Origin: Ptychodera flava
Taxonomy: Eukaryota; Hemichordata; Enteropneusta; Ptychoderidae
DNA: 64,000 nucleotides
NCBI RefSeq assembly: GCF_041260155.1
Contig: NW_027248279.1
Coordinates: 1,046,001 to 1,110,000, forward strand
Reading direction: 5' to 3'
Positions within the stretch are counted from its first letter, which is position 1. Each line of letters starts with the position of its first letter. Both the position numbers and the translations under genes were made by a program. Below the pieces are notes generated by a model that was not told the origin of the DNA, did no database searches, and saw only the letters and a program-made list of their open reading frames with translations. Of this stretch, positions 35,790 to 48,900 are shown piece by piece.

Positions 35790-38762
35790 ATGGCAAGCTC
35801 AGACGTAAAACGTAGCACTTCCGACAGCAAAGGGAGTGAACGTGTTAAACGCTCCGATGGTAATGGCGGACGACGAGGCAGCAAAACCAAAAGGTAAGCT
35901 GGTAGGGCAATAACATGGTATATCGTTACAAATGGTATCCTGACGTTGATACATTTTGTACTGCAGCTGTAAATAGTCACTGTAAGTGTCAGGGCTACGG
36001 AAAATGAAGTATAATACTTAAGAAGCTGTATTACCTCAACAACCAGAGACGGCGTTCTACAAAAATAGCCTTATATTCTCACGGCTACAAGTACGGTAAA
36101 ACTAACGCCCTCTATGGTGTGATGTGAAGAGAAAAGAAGTCAGTTGTTACCAAGATTTTGAAATATTTTATCACTGTATTCTGATATGGACTTGTTTAAG
36201 TGTTATCATGCAATCAGGTAATTTGCAGCTACGACGTATAATCTTCACGATATCGTATTTATGACATTTCTAACTAACCTTTGATATTATTTTATGACGA
36301 ATCGGTTCAAAACAAACATTAAACACCTAGTGCCTTCAGTTATGTTTGCAATTGATAAAGGATATTCGAAATGAACGGTTGAGCGAATTATGTCATTTAC
36401 TTAGGGGGGGGTATTGGGCTAACAGATGAAAAAAGTATATTCCTTCGATGAATCTTACTTCACTGCTTAAAAGTGTTACATTGCCTGGACACACTGCGCT
36501 TTATTATAAGATCTATTATTGCTACATTGAAACTCTGGTACTTTACTATAATGGATCAAGTTTTAAAATCACCAGCACTTTTTCTCCTCATCTTTCTACA
36601 ATTTATGCGTTCCGTCATTTAACTCAGTACATGGACCTTTCAAACCATCCATTTATGAAAAGTCTAGTATGGACTCTTTACAGTATAAAGTTATAGTATA
36701 AAGCTAATTAGTATTACGCTATCAGTTTCATTTGACCCAGTTTGTCATGGATTTAATTGGCCACACCAAATCATAGTTCGTCAGTGAGCGATTTCCTTTT
36801 AAGTTGGGTGCATCAATAACGAAACAATACAGGTAGGCAAGAATAATCAACTAACCCATTTCACTTTTGCCTTTTTTATATCAGACAGTTGAAGACCATG
36901 ATGTTATTCTATGCACTCAAAAAATCACCTTTTTTGTAATGAGTCAGTGAGACTTTCTGATCTTACCACATTGGAATAACCATGACGTTTTAGATCAAAG
37001 TTGAATCGAAAAAATGGCCATCGATTCTTCGAATCAAAATTGTATCGTCTCATCATTCATATTAGTATAAGCTGCCAGCGAGCAGGCATATTCGCCGTTA
37101 AACTGAGACAAATATGCCGGGCCCCATGACTCGAAGATAAACAATTATGAAAGAGCCGATAGCTTATATACCCCTTCAAGTAAAAATTCACATAACGATT
37201 ACTGGTGCATCCTGGTATATCAGATATTTAGATTCTCTTCTGATTATATCATTTTCAAAATATCTAAGCTTAAGACTGGTAGTAAGACTAAACTACAAAT
37301 CTGGCCCTGTGGAAGCCACGAGCCAATAGTATTTTTGTTTAGGAGACATGCAAGAATAGATGAGACCGTTGCGATGTGTTTACACATCAAACTGTTTTAA
37401 TACCAAACAATTATCAAAGCAAAACCAAACATTTTTCTCCTTTTTTTCGTTGACAGCAATATGGCAGACAAAGCGTTAATCGTGAGCGACCGATGGGGTC
37501 CATCAATTCATGGAGGAGTCACCGATGCACTTCATCTGGTGATCAGACTACTGCAGGAGATGGACATATCTGTCCATTGCACTGCTGTACAAGCATCACC
37601 AGAAGAAGAAGAGGAGGCGGAAAAGCTCGGTGTAACTCTTGAGCTTCCAACACAAACAGGCATTTTTGAATTCAGAGAGCCAAATAGCGATTGGTTGTTG
37701 TACCACAACGAACACTTTCCAGATTTAGAAGAGTTGACAAATGTCAAATTCGTGTTTGGCTTCAGTGCGTTCACCTCAATACCAACCTTCAAAATCCTGA
37801 GTAAGGTGTTTCCGAAGGCGTCATGCTATCTGATCAATCTCTTTGATAAAGATGACATAACCCCCTTAATTGTCGGGTGCAGTGAAAAGGAACTGGAATT
37901 TCGGAAGCGAATCATGTCAGATGAATTTAAGAAGGCAAAGTGTTCGTTTTCTGTCGGAGAAAGTGTACTCGCGGCATACAAGCGACGTTATCGGGAAACC
38001 AATCAACAGCTTCTTTCGCCAATGATAAACGAAGAATACTTAGCGGCTTCCGGATCAGATATACTGCCGGTACTCAAAGGCGAAAAATTCAAAATTATAT
38101 CCGTTGTCCAGAAATACGAGTTTGAAGACCCCAAAAGCTTGATGTTGTTATAAGGGCGGTAAATGATGCTGCTGATCTCATATATGAGCTCAACAAAACA
38201 TCGACGGTATGGAAAATAATAGGAATACCACCAAGTAAGGCAAAAGACATAGTAAAGAAGCTGAACGTGCAGCTCAAAATTGAAGATCACGCCTAAATTC
38301 GTGACAAGTACTGAAGAACTTAACAGTGACCTGATGTCATCTCATCTTGTATTAATTCCGCCATCTACGACAAGTTATGGTAACCTTACTCTGGCAGCTA
38401 TGTGCGCAGCGATACCCGTAGTCTACCCTCATGGGTCTCACAGTGATGAGATTGTTAGTAAACACATAGATAAGCTCGAAGCGACTGAATGTGCAGTAGA
38501 CATGGATGAAGACCAAGAAGACTTGAGAGCCAAAATAGTGTCGGTCATAACGAAAAACCCGACAGCATTTCAGCGTGCAAAGATCATAAGAGATCACATA
38601 AAGGAGAATGTAGCCGGGGATCCTCAGGATGGCAATGAATGTTTTGTTGCCTCGATAACTGCCGATATGCAAGACACCTCTGCATACAGAAATGACCAGG
38701 ATACAAAAATAGAACCCACAGTTGAACAAGAAGGTATTAACATACGGGCTGTTGTCTTTTGA
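35790..38762 (+). CDS. Gene 2: GT4-like glycosyltransferase paralogue, probable pseudoenzyme
   Basis: Exon 1 is 35790-35893. Its ATG has A at -3 and G at +4, and it encodes MASSDVKRSTSDSKGSERVK and a further basic, Ser/Gly-rich tail. The donor GTAAGC gives phase 2. The intron is 35894-37456. Exon 2 from 37457 continues S-N-MADKALIVSDRWGPSIHGGV, the GT-B N-half with its GG loop, paralogous to gene 1. KASCYLINLF and CSFSVGESVLAAYKRRY match gene 1 positions. The C-half has KFKIISVVQKYEFEDPKS, VWKIIGIPPS and VLIPPSTTSYGNLTLAAMCA. There the E-x7-E glutamates are Thr (codon 38370) and Ala (codon 38394), and K-G-x-D is not conserved. The frame changes near 38140 and returns near 38280, with homologous sequence retained between. 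It is probably cytosolic, with no signal peptide or membrane span. Confidence 0.75.
35894..37456 (+). other. Intron of gene 2 (phase 2)
   Basis: The donor is AAAG|GTAAGC, and the acceptor follows a T-rich tract ending TTGACAG. Nothing coding is seen inside. Its phase equals that of the intron entering the gene 1 glycosyltransferase exon (6554-6860). Confidence 0.7.
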
Positions 38763-39095
38763 ATGAATTGGGAAGTGTGTGCGTATTTGTGGAGGGATTT
38801 ACGCGTGCTCGTGCGTGAATCTTGATGTCGCAAAATAATGTTGAAAACAGGAAGGCTTTAACTGCTGTTTATGCCTTATTCCCTGAAACTGAAGAATACG
38901 TTTACTGTTAACATAAAGGGATTTGTTAAATACGTATCGCTACATGAGAACCATTGAAGAAAGCGTGACAATTACATGATCAAATTAACTACATTCAGTG
39001 CATTTATGAACCTTGCATGGGTCATTTCATCTCAAACTCTGGCCTTTCTCGATTTACTTATATATATGTTCTTCAACTATTACTTCCCTTGGTAG

Positions 39096-39158
39096 GCAAT
39101 TCAGTGATCTCTGACAGAGAGGATGAAACTGCTGTGGGAGAGGATGAAGTCAGTACAG
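39096..39158 (+). CDS. Candidate alternative 3' exon of gene 2
   Basis: A 63-nt stretch between a GGTAG acceptor and a CAG|GTAATA donor encodes the acidic NSVISDREDETAVGEDEVST. A donor at 38733|GTATTA near the end of gene 2 has the matching phase 1, so an alternative tail could skip the last residues of the main frame. An AATAAA follows at about 39173. The low-complexity acidic content makes this uncertain. Confidence 0.3.
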
Positions 39159-39854
39159 GTAATATCTCAGAAAATAAAGAGACAGAGGAGTACTGGAATA
39201 TTAAAGTTACATAATTTTTCTGAAGACTATCTTCCTGCAACCTGAAACGGTTTCCCGTTGTATCTACTAGAAGGCGGAAAATACTGTATAATTCATCACT
39301 ATGATTTTTATTACGTTTGCTCGATAAAACAATCATCGTTTTTATGTGAAACAAACTGTCACAAGGAATAACTGTTTTTCTTTGTCTCTCAACAATACCG
39401 ATGGACTTCAGTTGATGGCTTTAAGTCAATAGCAACTCACAGAAAACATGATATACAAATGACAGAAAAAAAGTCGATGCAGATTTAACTTCTTAAATGG
39501 TAGTTAAACATTTTTTATCGTCATAACCTTTTCAGGTTGTGCTCATTTCCTAAAACTGCCATTTTGGCATTTTATTTTTTAATCATTTTACAAACTAGAT
39601 TTTAATCTTTCTGAAGTTGATGATAAAATTCTAAAAAGTCTAGGTATATTCAATTGATTTGAAGAAATGTCATTTGCAAGAGTATATACCTGTACAGTTT
39701 CAGAATTACTATCAAAATGCAATCGTGCTGGTCAAAAGAGAAGCTTAAATACTTAACATGTACATAGCAATGTCTGATGATTGATGTCCTGATGGTGTCA
39801 AGATGCACATTTTGTGTCATTTATGTGTTAATCGGTACTAAGAAATAATTTGTG

Positions 39855-40115
<261 letters not shown>

Positions 40116-40203
<88 letters not shown>
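40116..40203. repeat. (TA)n microsatellite at the Gypsy insertion point
   Basis: About 44 TA units with one ACA interruption near 40180. It runs directly into the LTR at 40204. Confidence 0.95.
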
Positions 40204-40204
<1 letters not shown>

Positions 40205-40661
40205 GGCGCTTAGGTCGGGCATCCGTGTGGGGCGGGCGTAAACTAGGGCCCTCACGCCTCCCGCGGGAAGAGCGGACACAGACACACACACGCCGAGAGA
40301 ATTCGTTTGGTGCGCTCAACCGCCGAAGCGGCCACGGTGTCTTTATTTCCCTATGTCAAAGATAGATCAAGTCCATGTGAGTTGCCGTGTCAAAGTACAA
40401 CAAGTTTTAAACTTCAAAAATAACTACTCAATCCTAATAAATCTTCGCGATAAACACAATAAAAGTTGACTCTAGATCTCAAGTAAGACTTTGATGCAAG
40501 TTTTGATGACGGATGGCTAGGTTATAAGCTGATAAATAAATGTTTAAAGAGAGAGCGCTTACCTATGTCAAAGATAGATCAAGTCCATGTGAGTTGCCGT
40601 GTCAAAGGTCAAACTCGGGGACTTTCCCTTACATGTCTGACACAAGAGGGCGTTTATGACA
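40204..40661 (-). repeat. LTR of the Gypsy element (left end of the array)
   Basis: About 458 bp. It carries an AATAAA on the minus strand at about 40340 and two copies of a ~45-bp segment beginning CTATGTCAAAGATAG (at about 40351 and 40562). The inner boundary is inferred from TG/CA ends next to a short purine run, AATGGGAAC on the minus strand. Confidence 0.6.
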
Positions 40662-43600
40662 GTTCCCATTGAGTGTAATGTATAGAGTTTTCATATGACT
40701 GAACTATGAAAATGCATGCTTAAACAAATGAATAAAAGAAATTCTAACCATAAATTTATTCAATGCAGGTAACACCTGGCCACATACTCCGCCAGTTTAT
40801 GGAACGATGTCCCTATCGTTCAACCATAACACCTAAAACTATATCACCTATTTAATGATTCCTTAAGTTACTTGACCGACACAACAGTCAGTTTGACTTG
40901 TTTTACCCATGAAATCTGACCGTGTCCTCATGAAATGACACAATAAAGTCATGCAATAGCAATAGTACATCAACCTATCAGGTTGGCGTCTCACTCTGAC
41001 AGGATATCGCTGAGCTGTCTCCTCCTGTATAGTTTCTTCTCCTGTAGACTGGTCACACAACGTTGCCTCGTTTCCTGCGACAGAGCTCTGTGCTACACTC
41101 AACTCTCCGTCTACATAGGTGTCTGAACATGACTGCATCTGTGCTAAGTTGATTCTGGTGAAGTAATCACTACACTTTGATCAGACTGTGATGCTTCATG
41201 CTGAGTCTCACTACTGCACTGAAGAATGTACTCTCCTTCTCCTGGCAGTGTTCTTGAAATGCAGTCTTCTGCTTCTGCCTTTTCCATCGTTTCATTTTGT
41301 GCCGGATCTACTACGTTGTCCTGCACTGCTTCAGTGAAGTGTCCTGCACCACACTGCATTTGATTTTCTGGTTTTGTCTCCATCGCTACTAATGGTACAG
41401 TTTCAGCAACTGTGACCTCACCGTGGTATCCTCCCATATTGTCTACTGCTTGGCCAAGGTGGGCTCTGTCATCTATTGGCTGTATCTCATTTAATGGTGT
41501 GCAATTAAGTATGTGTGTCTGAATGAGTTCATCATCATCTGAATGATCAGAACCATAGTCTTCTACAGCTTCATCTGCCGTTTTACATGATCGGTCCCAA
41601 TGTCTCTCTTTCCTGTCAATCTTTCCTTCTAAACGGTCTGGATTGGGTGTCAAGAACATGCAAGGCTTTAGCATGTTTCTATGCAAAACACGCTGTTTTT
41701 CGGTCTCCTCTGACTGAATTACGTAGACTGGAATATCTGGTTTTTTACTGATGACTACATAAGGGACAGGTTCCCACTTGTTGTTCAGTTTATGCCTTCC
41801 AAGAACTGGGCGCTTATCTTGAACAAGAACTCTGTCTCCTGGCTGTAGAACATCTTTCTTGTCATATGTGTGTTTCTGTTTCTCTCTTGACACATCTGCT
41901 CTTTTTGTGGCTTCCTCATAAGCGATCTGGAGTCTGTCACGCAGACCTGAAATGTACTCTGAATACTCGACTTCCTCTTCTTGGTCGCCCAGATTGACTC
42001 CAAAAGCAAGGTCCAGTGGCATACGTGGATGACGCATGAACATGAGGTAGAATGGGGATGTCCCTGTCGACTCATGCCTGGTACAGTTATATGCATGTGT
42101 CATGGCACTCACATACTCCTTCCAGTTGGCTTTCTGAGATGGATCCAGGGTTCCCAACATGTCCAGCAGCGTCTTGTTAAATCTCTCAGTCATGCCATTG
42201 CCCTGTGCATGGTAGCTTGTAGTTTGGCTTTTAGTTGTACCTGCAAGTCTGCACAACTCCTTTATTATTTGGCTCTCGAAATTCCGACCCTGGTCCGCAT
42301 GGATCCTAGTAGGGAAACCATAGTGGGAATGAACTCTTTCCACAAAATCTTGCCACAGTGGTTGCCTTCTGGTCTTTTGTGGGATATGCTTGTGCGTACC
42401 TCGTAAAATGGTCCGTCACCACTAGTATATTGTCCACACCACCCTTCGAAGGCTCTAATGTGAGGTAGTCAATGCAGACCAGCTCAAGTGGTTTTGTTGT
42501 GCGAATGCTGACCAATGGTACACGTGTTGCAGTCGGTGGCGACTTTCTCAGAACACATTGCTTGCATGTCTCACACCAGGACCTAACGTAACTCTGCATT
42601 CTCGGCCAGTAGAAGCGTGCGCGTACTAAATCCAGAGTCCTATCAAATCCAAGATGTCCATTGTTGTTATGCAGGGCTTGCAGAGCATCATCAATCAATC
42701 TCTGTGGGAGTACTAATTGCTTTGTCTCCATCTTTTGCTCATCCAAGTAACACCTGTACAACAATCCATCTCTTATCTGCAGTCTATCCCACTGTTTCAG
42801 CAATAGGTTGGTGGTTTTGCATTCAAGAGCTCTCTCCCGTCGACTTGGCCTCCTACCATGTCTGAGGAAATGCAAAACCTTACCAACAACTGCATCTTCC
42901 CGTTGCAATACCTCCATGTCAATGGCACTAATGCCAGGCAAAGCCGGAGATCCCTTGTTTCAGAATGGGTTTGCTGATTCCTCTCTTTGCTAGTATCGTT
43001 CTGGTGTCCCTTTCCTTTCATTACACCAATGACGACTCTGAGAGCATCTTGTACCTCCTTCTGGGGCATTCTGGACAGGGCGTCCGCATTTGCGTTGCTC
43101 TTACCTGGCCTGTACTTTATCTCAAAATTGAAGGCTGACAACTCTGAGACCCATCGCTGTCGTGTCGCATCCAGTTTACAAGTAGACATCACATACTTGA
43201 GTGGGTTATTGTCAGTCAGAACGGTAAACTGGTTGCCATAGAGGTAATCCCTGAACTTCTCAGTGACTGCCCATTTCAGGCACAAGAATTCAAGCTTATG
43301 AGCTGGATATCTAGTCTCAGCTGGGTTCAATCCTCTGCTCGCATATGCTATCACACGTTCATGCTTGCCTTGGGTCTGTGCTAGCACTGCACCAAGTCCA
43401 TCGATGGACGCATCTGTCTGTAGCACGAAAGGTAGACTGAGTCTGGGTAACCAAGGACAGGTGCTGTTGTCAACTTTTTCTTCAGTAGACTGAAAGATGA
43501 CTCACACTCTTCAGTCCATAGGAACGGTTGGGGTTTACACTTCTGAGTGTTCTTCCCAATCTTTTTCCGTGGGTCTCCCGTCGTCAGTCTGTACAGAGGA

Positions 43601-46600
43601 GCAGCTATGGCAGCATAACCCTTGATGAAACGTCTGTAATATCCAGAAAATCCAAGGAACTGGAGAACTTCCTTTGGGTTTGCTGGTCGCTTCCAATCTG
43701 TCACCTTGCTGATCTTCTCTGGATCGGTTTCAATACCATCCCTGCTCACAATATGGCCCAGGTATCCAACTCGTTCTCTCAGCAAATGGCACTTCTGGGG
43801 CTTCAACTTGAGGCCATGTTTTCTGAGACACTCGAATACCATCTGTAGTCTCTCAAGGTGTTCCTCAAAAGTCTTCTGAGAAAACAATAATATCATCCAA
43901 ATAAATCAATACACTTTCAAAATTCTGATCACCAAAACAACACATCATAAGCCTTTGAAAAGTCGCCGGTGCGTTCTGGAGGCCAAAGGGCATGCGGTTA
44001 CACTCATATAGTCCCATGGGCGTGGTGAAAGCAGTCTTTTGGCGATCTTTCTCTGCCATCTCAACCTGCCAATAGCCTGAGGTCAGGTCTAGTGATGAGA
44101 AAAAATTAGCGTTGCCCAACGCTTCAAGGGCCTCCTCAATCCTTGGTAGAGGGAATGAGTCTCGTACAGTGCGAGAGTTTAGCTGGCGATAGTCAACACA
44201 TATTCTCATACAACCATCTTTCTTGCGCACAACCACAATAGGAGATGCATATGGTGACTGGCTAGGCTGTAGAACTCCCGCTTCTGCCATCTCTTCCATA
44301 TTCCGCCAGACTTCCCGGTAGTTTGCAGGGATTATCTTACGATGAGGCAATCATATAGGCATGTCATCTATCAATGGAATCTCATGCTGGATTGTTGATG
44401 TCCGTCCATAGTCCATGGAATGCTGTGAAAACATCTTTGTTTCAATAGAGTAGTTCTTGAACTTGCTTCAGTTTCTCCTTACTCTGAATCGTAGCTTGTG
44501 AGAGATCTACCTGAGGGTAGTCCGGCTTCTCTGCACATGAACGTTGGTGGTAGCATCTAACACGGTCATGCTTGCTTGTAGACTGGCGTCTTTTCCTACC
44601 GACTGGTCTCCATCAACATCAACATCAACTTGGCGTCTTGCTGGTCTGCTTCTGTTGGAAGGGGATGATTTAACTGTCTCCGCTGCTGGTTTATGATCCA
44701 TCTGCAGTGTCTCAACAACCCTTCCACCAACAAACACCTCACCAAGTATTGCGTTAGGTCTGAGGACTACTGGTCTGGTGGAGATGTTACAAAGTCGCAC
44801 TGTGACTCTACCACTCTGCACATTTGACAGTGTTCTTCCCACCAGAATTCCACTGGGCAGGTCTCTGTCTTGTGGGCTTTCCACTAAAGCGGTGTAATCT
44901 CCACCATTTGGTCCTCTTGACACACGACATCCGATATGCACCTCCCGTCCTGGGCCAACTGTACGAGGGCGTCGACCCTTGAACTTTGCATATCCAACTC
45001 TACCTCTCTTACCACCAAAGTCATTTCGTCCGATCTTTGCAAAAGCACCATACCACGTTTCAGATTTCTTCTTTGTCTTCATTAGGTAGCTTCTACCATA
45101 TTTTTCTCTTTCTTCATCTCTACATGCCCTTATCAAATTAGTTCCTAAGTAAGGGTACATCCTTTCTATAGTCATCTACAGGCACTACAAATGCAGGCAC
45201 TCCTTGGTAAGTATGTCCTAAGAAGGAAATTGCTAGTCGAACAACACCACTGTGGGGGACACTGTATCCACCTGGTCCTTCAATTTCAATGTCACTGGCT
45301 TCAAACTCTTGGCTACGCAGCTCTGGATGCTGATGCACAAAAGTCTCAGTAACCGTAGTAACCATGGATCCGGTATCCACCAGTGCAACACAGGTTACAC
45401 CATTTACCTGGACAGTGTCCTCATTTGTCGGGCCAACTAACTGCTGGTGTGGCGCTGAGAAATTAGGTGGAGAATCCAACATCTCGCTGCCCACTTCACT
45501 AGTCTGGTCCCCTACAGGTCTAGACTCTGGTGTGTTCAAACGCACATCATTAGGGCTGTCCGTATTGTTGTAGCCCATGGTTGCCCTCCTGCCATGAGCT
45601 TTATTCGTTTAAAGGAGGCGCTGTCGTTGTGGTATCACCACCTGATTTGGAGTGGATGCACACCCCTGGCGTAGTGCCCTTCTTGCCCACACAGATAACA
45701 TACGACTGGTTTACCATCGCGACGACGGAGCGGTTTGTTGATCAAACCTTGGTTACCTTCTTGCGACTTCCGACCACTTTCCTTGTTTGGCACACCTTGT
45801 TCAATCTTTTGCTCCATCGTCATCATCCTCTTGCCATACTCCTCCTGATTTGCTGCTATCTGCCTAACCATCTCGGTCAGCTCTGCAATTGCAGTGGTTT
45901 CCTTGTTACCTATGTTTCTATGCTCATTGCCCTGCTTTGGCTGACTGGATCCCACTGTTTGCTGTGGCTGATTTTGTGCTTTATTCCTTGACTTGTCCGG
46001 CATTTCTGCTACCTTCTTATTTTCACGTGCCATATACCTTAACTCTTCCTTCAGCACTTTGAAACACATACCGCGAGGTTCATTGGTGCAAGGCGTTGGT
46101 AAACTGCACTATCCTGTAATCCTCTCATGAACTGCTGAGTCAGCTTATAGTCCCTGTCCTGGAAAGGTATTCCACCATTTTGTTGTTCTTCTATGGTGCG
46201 CAGAATGTCCTCAAGGGCAATTGCATATGAACGGGCTGGTTCATTTTGTCTCTGATAGCGCTCGTAGAATGAAGCCATTGGATCAAGAGACATCTGAAAA
46301 TCACCGTACTCGGCTCTCAGCTCTTCAAATGCCCTGTCTGGTAACTGCTCATGAACAGGCAAATTTAACACCAATTTCCTTGCTTCACCACTCAAATGCC
46401 TGACAATTGTTGGAAACTGCAAACTCAATGGTGTCCCGCCTGCTTGTAGCAAGTACTGCATATCACGTATCCAGTCTTCAATAAAAGCTTACCATCCTGA
46501 ATTCCACTGAATATGGGTACATTTTGCAGCTGGTGGCTGGACACCATATTAAACTGCTGTTTGGATATAGGTGTAGTGGGCTGCCATTGTTGTGCAGACT

Positions 46601-48419
46601 GGTTTGCCTGGTTTGCCATACCCTGCCCAGGTTGCATTGTGGGAGTTGGATACCCTTGTACCACAGGGGTCTGTCCAGTTGGAAATGCATACTGCCCAAC
46701 CTGTGCGCTAACAGGCATGGTGGAGTTATTACACATCTGCTGCTCACTGACCGCTGGTCCACTTGACAATGTATACGGGTTAAACTGGGTGCCAGCAGGT
46801 ATGGATGAGGTATTGTACATCGGTTGCCCACTGACTGGTGGTCTGTTGTAGTTAGACGGGGCATTACCTGCGTGTTGCTGTGGGACTGCACGATGCAGGG
46901 TACTGTTTACACTTGTATGTGGGCTAGCTGATACACCTGGTTGGCTTTGTACTGGTGTGTACTGATTTGCTGTGTTTGATGTGATTGCATCACGTTGTTG
47001 CCTGAGGTGGTACCCGCAGCAGTCTGCACTGCTTGTGGTGCTGGGTTGGAACAACAGCTGGGCTATTCAACAGACTGCCACCATCACTGCTCACAGGGTG
47101 TACCTGTTGGTTGTGTTGATGTAAGACTGTTGTTTGCTGACTGGAAACCCTGCGGGTTGCTTGTTGTGTGTTAGCTGTGTTGGGAGTAGAAGTAAGTGGT
47201 TGTCCCTGCTCGTTCAACACAGTACATAAACTATGATCATAATGTAACATTTTGTTTTGTGGTTGATGTGCAGCATGTGATCTACCAGTTGCTGGTGTCA
47301 AACTATAATTTGTTTTGCCCGTAGGCGGATGACGTACATTAGGATTCATCGCTGGGGTGGACAACTGGTGATCTGACTTAGTGGTTTGCATAGGCACCCC
47401 ATCTTCTACAAAATTATGATGCAAAACTGATACAAAGATAGATACACAATATAGTAGGATATAAAACCTTACAGTGTGCAAGAAAAAGAAAAAAACTTTT
47501 CTACACAGTAATACTAATATTACTAAAATACTAGTAGCAAACACTGTACAACGTCCCCAAATACACAGAGGCAAACATGTACTGTACTCTGTAAAATAAT
47601 ACCTGTGAGTACACAGAAAAAACTTATACATCGGTATCACACACTGTGTATGTTCAATAAATAGAACATCACACTGAATACCCCTTTGATATGAATACTA
47701 TGTTACAGCACAGTGTTGCTAAGATGTAACTGTACTCTCCCTGAAACGTGATCACTGGCCCAATTAAGCAACACTTTGTACACTTTGTCTGTTGCTAAAT
47801 ATTCTCACAGTATGCTAAATAGAACCAGTATTTCAAAACTGTGTCATACAAAAATGGCTTGTTTGTTCAAGTCCACAGTTGTCTTGTAAACTTCACTGTT
47901 GTGCACTGTAAATATACTAAAATAAGCACTGGCACCACCAAAATGTCAATACTGAAAAGACGCTGGGTAGTTCTTATTCTAAAAATAGTAACATTACTCT
48001 TGCTCCTTCAAACTGTTCAAAATTTGCAAAAAAAACTAAAAGTCGAAAGTATGAAGCTGTCACCGCTTTACAAAATTATTTCACAATGTCTGGCTTTCAA
48101 ACAGTGCACTGGTAATGTAATGTTCAACGGCTGTACATAAACAAATCACTGTCGCTTACTGTCTCTATTCACTGGCTGTACACTATACGCGATCAGCTGA
48201 TCGATGCAAATGTCCGTCTCGCGTAGACACCAGTGGCAATACTCATAGTCCTCCCTATGGTTTGGTCGCTGTGTTGCTTGGCAAAACACACTCCTAATGA
48301 CGACAAACACACTCGCACTCCCATCTAAAGTTCGCCGGATACGGCCCTGCTGAACGATTTCTAAAGGCAAACTGTCCTCCGGTCCTCAGTCTCTATATCA
48401 GACACCGTACGGCAGCACC

Positions 48420-48438
48420 AATCACGTCGGGGTCACCA
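48420..48438 (-). other. Primer binding site matching tRNA-Trp
   Basis: The plus strand reads AATCACGTCGGGGTCACCA, identical to the 3' end of eukaryotic tRNA-Trp including CCA. It sits three bases from the LTR, as expected for reverse-transcription priming. The same 19 bases recur at 56352-56370. Confidence 0.85.
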
Positions 48439-48441
48439 ATG

Positions 48442-48900
48442 TGGCGCTTAGGTCGGGCATCCATGTGGGGCGGGCGTAAACTAGGGCCCTCACGCCTCCC
48501 GCGGGAAGAGCGGACACAGACACACACACGCCGAGAGAATTCGTTTGGTGCGCTCAACCGCCGAAGCGGCCACGGTGTCTTTATTTCCCTATGTCAAAGA
48601 TAGATCAAGTCCATGTGAGTTGCCGTGTCAAAGTACAAGAAGTTTTAAACTTCAAAAATAACTACTCAATCCTAATAAATCTTCGCGATAAACACAATAA
48701 AAGTTGACTCTAGATCTCAAGTAAGACTTTGATGCAAGTTTTGATGACGGATGGCTAGGTTATAAGCTGATAAATAAATGTTTAAAAGAGAGAGCGCTTA
48801 CCTATGTCAAAGATAGATCAAGTCCATGTGAGTTGCCGTGTCAAAGGTCAAACTCGGGGACTTTCCCTTACATGTCTGACACAAGAGGGCGTTTATGACA
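48442..48900 (-). repeat. LTR shared by Gypsy copies A and B
   Basis: About 459 bp, differing from the outer LTR at 40204 by only a few bases. It serves as the 5' LTR of copy A and the 3' LTR of copy B. Confidence 0.65.

Larger units (their letters stand above)
40204..48441 (-). mobile_element. Ty3/Gypsy LTR retrotransposon fossil, copy A
   Basis: Minus orientation. The left LTR is about 40204-40661 (inferred boundary; TG...CA on either strand). Reading leftward from the right end come a ~1 kb leader, a Gln/Pro-rich gag with coiled segments (about 45630-47400), an aspartic protease with LVDTGS (about 45200-45570), reverse transcriptase with YLDD (about 43880-44350), RNase H, and integrase with an HHCC zinc region and a D,D-E core (about 41700-43000). 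An acidic C-terminal extension follows. No envelope frame is seen. The primer site lies at 48420-48438. The element looks nearly complete in parts but is broken, with roughly six to eight breaks. High identity to copies B and C indicates a young insertion. Confidence 0.9.

Noticed and set aside
48420-48438. tRNA-Trp gene
   Set aside because: Only the 3' 19 bases match, including CCA, which genomic animal tRNA genes lack; it is a primer binding site.
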